Origin: Liolophura sinensis
Lineage: Eukaryota; Mollusca; Polyplacophora; Chitonida; Chitonidae
Direction: 5' to 3'
Length of the DNA stretch: 60,000 nucleotides
NCBI RefSeq assembly: GCF_032854445.1
Contig: NC_088306.1
Span: 28,307,764-28,367,763, forward strand
The translations under genes were made by a program, and so were the position numbers. Below, piece by piece: positions 58,501-60,000 of the stretch. The notes beneath the pieces were generated by a model. That model was not told where the DNA came from and searched no databases. It was given only the letters and a program-made list of their open reading frames with translations. Within the stretch, counting starts at the first letter, position 1; each line of letters begins with the position of its first letter.

Positions 58501-59647
58501 ATCATGACTTCAGCAATTAATAACCTGTGCATTCATGATAATATATATTCAACAAAAATATAAACAAACGAAGAAATTATATGCTGTTTCCTTTCAGTAT
58601 AAAATAACGTGCTAACTCAGCAACTAGGGTAAGTATTCACTGTCAGCTGTGGCTTCAGTTTTCACCAGATTTTCACATTTTAGGGCAATAATCCAGGAGC
58701 TATGGCAAAGTGAAAACAGATTGGTCGGTATTCACAGTTCACGCACTTCGTGATGCTAACGGTGGACACACTCGGTACTGAGTGCTGTGAACTGTGATTA
58801 CTGACTGCTTTCACACTGCCATAGCTCCTGGATTATTGCACTAAAATGTGAAAATACGGAAATTGAAGCCACAGTTGATAATGAATACTTACCCTAATTG
58901 TTGAAATACCACGTTATTTAATACTGAGAGAAACAATATAAAGTTGCCTCGTGCGTTTATATTTTTGTTGAGCATCCATGACTTCTAGGCTACCCAGAGT
59001 GTAATTATTCCATACAGGGTGTAACTAAGTACACACATTGTAACTAACCCATTCAGAGTCTAACTAGCCTACCCGGAGTGTAACTAGGCTACCCAGAGCG
59101 TAACTAAGTCACCTGCAATGTAACGAACCCATGCAGAGTGTAATTAGCCTCCCAGAGTAAAACTAGCCTACCCAGAGTGTAACTAGCATACCCAGTGTGT
59201 AATCAACCAACACATGGAGAGTGAAACCCACCATCTTACAACATAATGTAACCAATTCACCCAGAGTGTAATCGATTCATCCAGAGTATAACCAACCAAC
59301 AGAGAATGTGACCAACCCTGTCACACCCAGAGTGTCACCAACCAATGAGAATGTGACCAGCCCTGTCACACCCAGTGTGTAGCCAACCAACTGAGAAAGT
59401 GACCAGCCCTGTCGCACCCAGATTGTAACTAAACCACGCACAGTGTGACGACTTCACCCAGAGTGTTACCAGACCATCCACCTAGACAGCTTTAGCCGCT
59501 CACCAGGAATGAGGCCGAGGCTGACGATCAGGAAACTCAGACTGGTGGCAAAGAAGGAGGTGATGAAACCCAACGAAATAAGGAGGCTTCCGGCGATGAC
59601 CACCTTCCTCTCGGTGTAACGCTCAGATAATGTCGTGCTCAGTGGGC
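55524..59647 (-). CDS. Monocarboxylate-transporter-like protein 3 (SLC16/MFS), exons 3-5
   Basis: Third SLC16-like carrier, partial at its N-terminus because exons 1-2 lie beyond position 60000. Minus-strand exons 59504-59647 (144 bp), 57176-58330 (1155 bp) and 55524-55675 (stop TAA at 55524-55526), all phase 1 with canonical sites. Exon 3 encodes GPLSTTLSERYTERKVVIAG; exon 4 encodes SPSNVAMGKYFSKWRSRV, TM4-TM6, a longer charged loop than in transporters 1 and 2, then TM7-TM11 with GGFDVIGRLTAG (the Asp/Arg pair kept). Exon 5 encodes GLIKDVTGSYDAIFP and LLLLLEPIAKRR. Clearly more distant from transporters 1 and 2 than they are from each other. Substrate unknown. Confidence 0.95.
56208..56385 (-). 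mobile_element. SINE family A, minus orientation
   Basis: TTTTATTGGTGTTTTACGCC to GAGGCTCCTGGGTCAATGCG with much of the body deleted; in transporter 3 intron 4. Confidence 0.75.
56670..56890 (-). mobile_element. SINE family A, minus orientation
   Basis: TTATTAGGTGTTATACGTCG to CACACCGACTGCATTGC and GAGTCATTCCGC; moderately diverged. Confidence 0.78.
58548..58975. repeat. Long inverted repeat (fold-back) in transporter 3 intron 3
   Basis: The arms are about 190 bp (58548-58745 and 58780-58975) around a short centre. Matching landmarks are TTCAACAAAAATATAAAC / GTTTATATTTTTGTTGAG, ATAACGTG / CACGTTAT, CTAGGGTAAGTATTCA / TGAATACTTACCCTAA and GCAATAATCCAGGAGCTATGGCA / its complement (a 23-base match, split here as GCAATAATCC and AGGAGCTATGGCA). 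Little divergence between arms. MITE or fold-back element. Confidence 0.88.
58984..59480 (+). repeat. Degenerate ~20-24-bp tandem repeat in transporter 3 intron 3
   Basis: CCCAGAGTGTAACTAGCCTA-type units, some twenty of them, with later variants such as GAGAATGTGACCAGCCCTGT. Reaches to within 25 bp of the exon 3 donor. Confidence 0.85.
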
Positions 59648-60000
59648 CTGAAGAAAAGGAGTAACGTGTGATTCATGGATTGTTCATTCTTTTTATTTTT
59701 TTTCATTTTTTTTTTCATTTATATGATCGCGGCCAGCGTTATGGCTCGTGGAAAGCGGAGTGCTGAGGCTGGTTTTCATGTTTGACATATCGACTGACAG
59801 GCCATATAGGTAATTCTAAGGCAAGTGGATAACATTCTGAATCCAGAGGAAAAGCGCAGACATGATAAACATTCTTGATAAAAGAGAAAAAATATAAAGT
59901 TTAATTATCTTTTTATATAAATTACGTTGAGCACTGGAGGTAAATAACCAGAAAAAAATTGCAGAAATATGTCTTGCTGACGAGATCTCCAGTAAGTCGT
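59648..60000. other. Transporter 3 intron 2, partial
   Basis: AT-rich intron with a SINE family A remnant at about 59706-59765 (TTATATGATCGCGGCCAGCG, GTTATGG). No exon 2 signal before the window edge. Confidence 0.55.

Overview
The window is animal nuclear DNA, most likely from a mollusc (lophotrochozoan). Genes are split by GT/AG introns, tRNA-derived SINEs are dense, Tc1-like DNA transposons are present, and minisatellites fill introns. Base composition is AT-leaning with no bacterial operon layout. The mollusc call rests on my recognition of the SINE consensus and on the gene types, not on a database search.

Layout. 1-4904: 5' half of COPS6 (COP9 signalosome subunit 6) on the minus strand; its remaining exons lie left of the window. 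4905-5679: COPS6 upstream DNA. 5680-19480: no host gene found. This stretch is a direct tandem duplication of about 5.6 kb (5757-11366 and 11367-18696). Its left breakpoint cuts an old Tc1-like element and its right breakpoint cuts a 36-bp minisatellite. The second copy received a later insertion of a full-length Tc1-like transposon (13903-15577) with an intact transposase. 19480-22280: SINEs, a 52-bp minisatellite, and an inverted third copy of an ~800-bp repeat. 22285-32025: seven exons of a YajO-type aldo-keto reductase on the minus strand (terminal exon not found), with introns swollen by a ~40-copy 67-bp satellite and a 17-bp minisatellite. 32026-36761: divergent intergenic region with SINEs and a 40-bp minisatellite. 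36762-60000: three SLC16/monocarboxylate-transporter-like genes. Two are head to tail on the plus strand (36762-43562 and 48002-54641). The third is on the minus strand, convergent with the second (55524-59647), and its first two exons lie beyond the right edge.

The three transporters share one exon plan (52, 144, 144, ~1.1 kb, ~0.14 kb, all introns phase 1 where seen) and a D-x-x-x-R motif, so they are a local gene cluster. The first carries apparent frame-breaking single-base insertions in exon 3. COPS6, the reductase and the transporters have no evident pathway link.

I found no clearly new biological system. The strongest points are the dated duplication/insertion history, the potentially active Tc1 element, the lesion in transporter 1, and several long hairpins and higher-order satellites. 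Exon boundaries were set by hand from splice consensus and reading-frame continuity. Untranslated regions, promoters and repeat percentages could not be measured.
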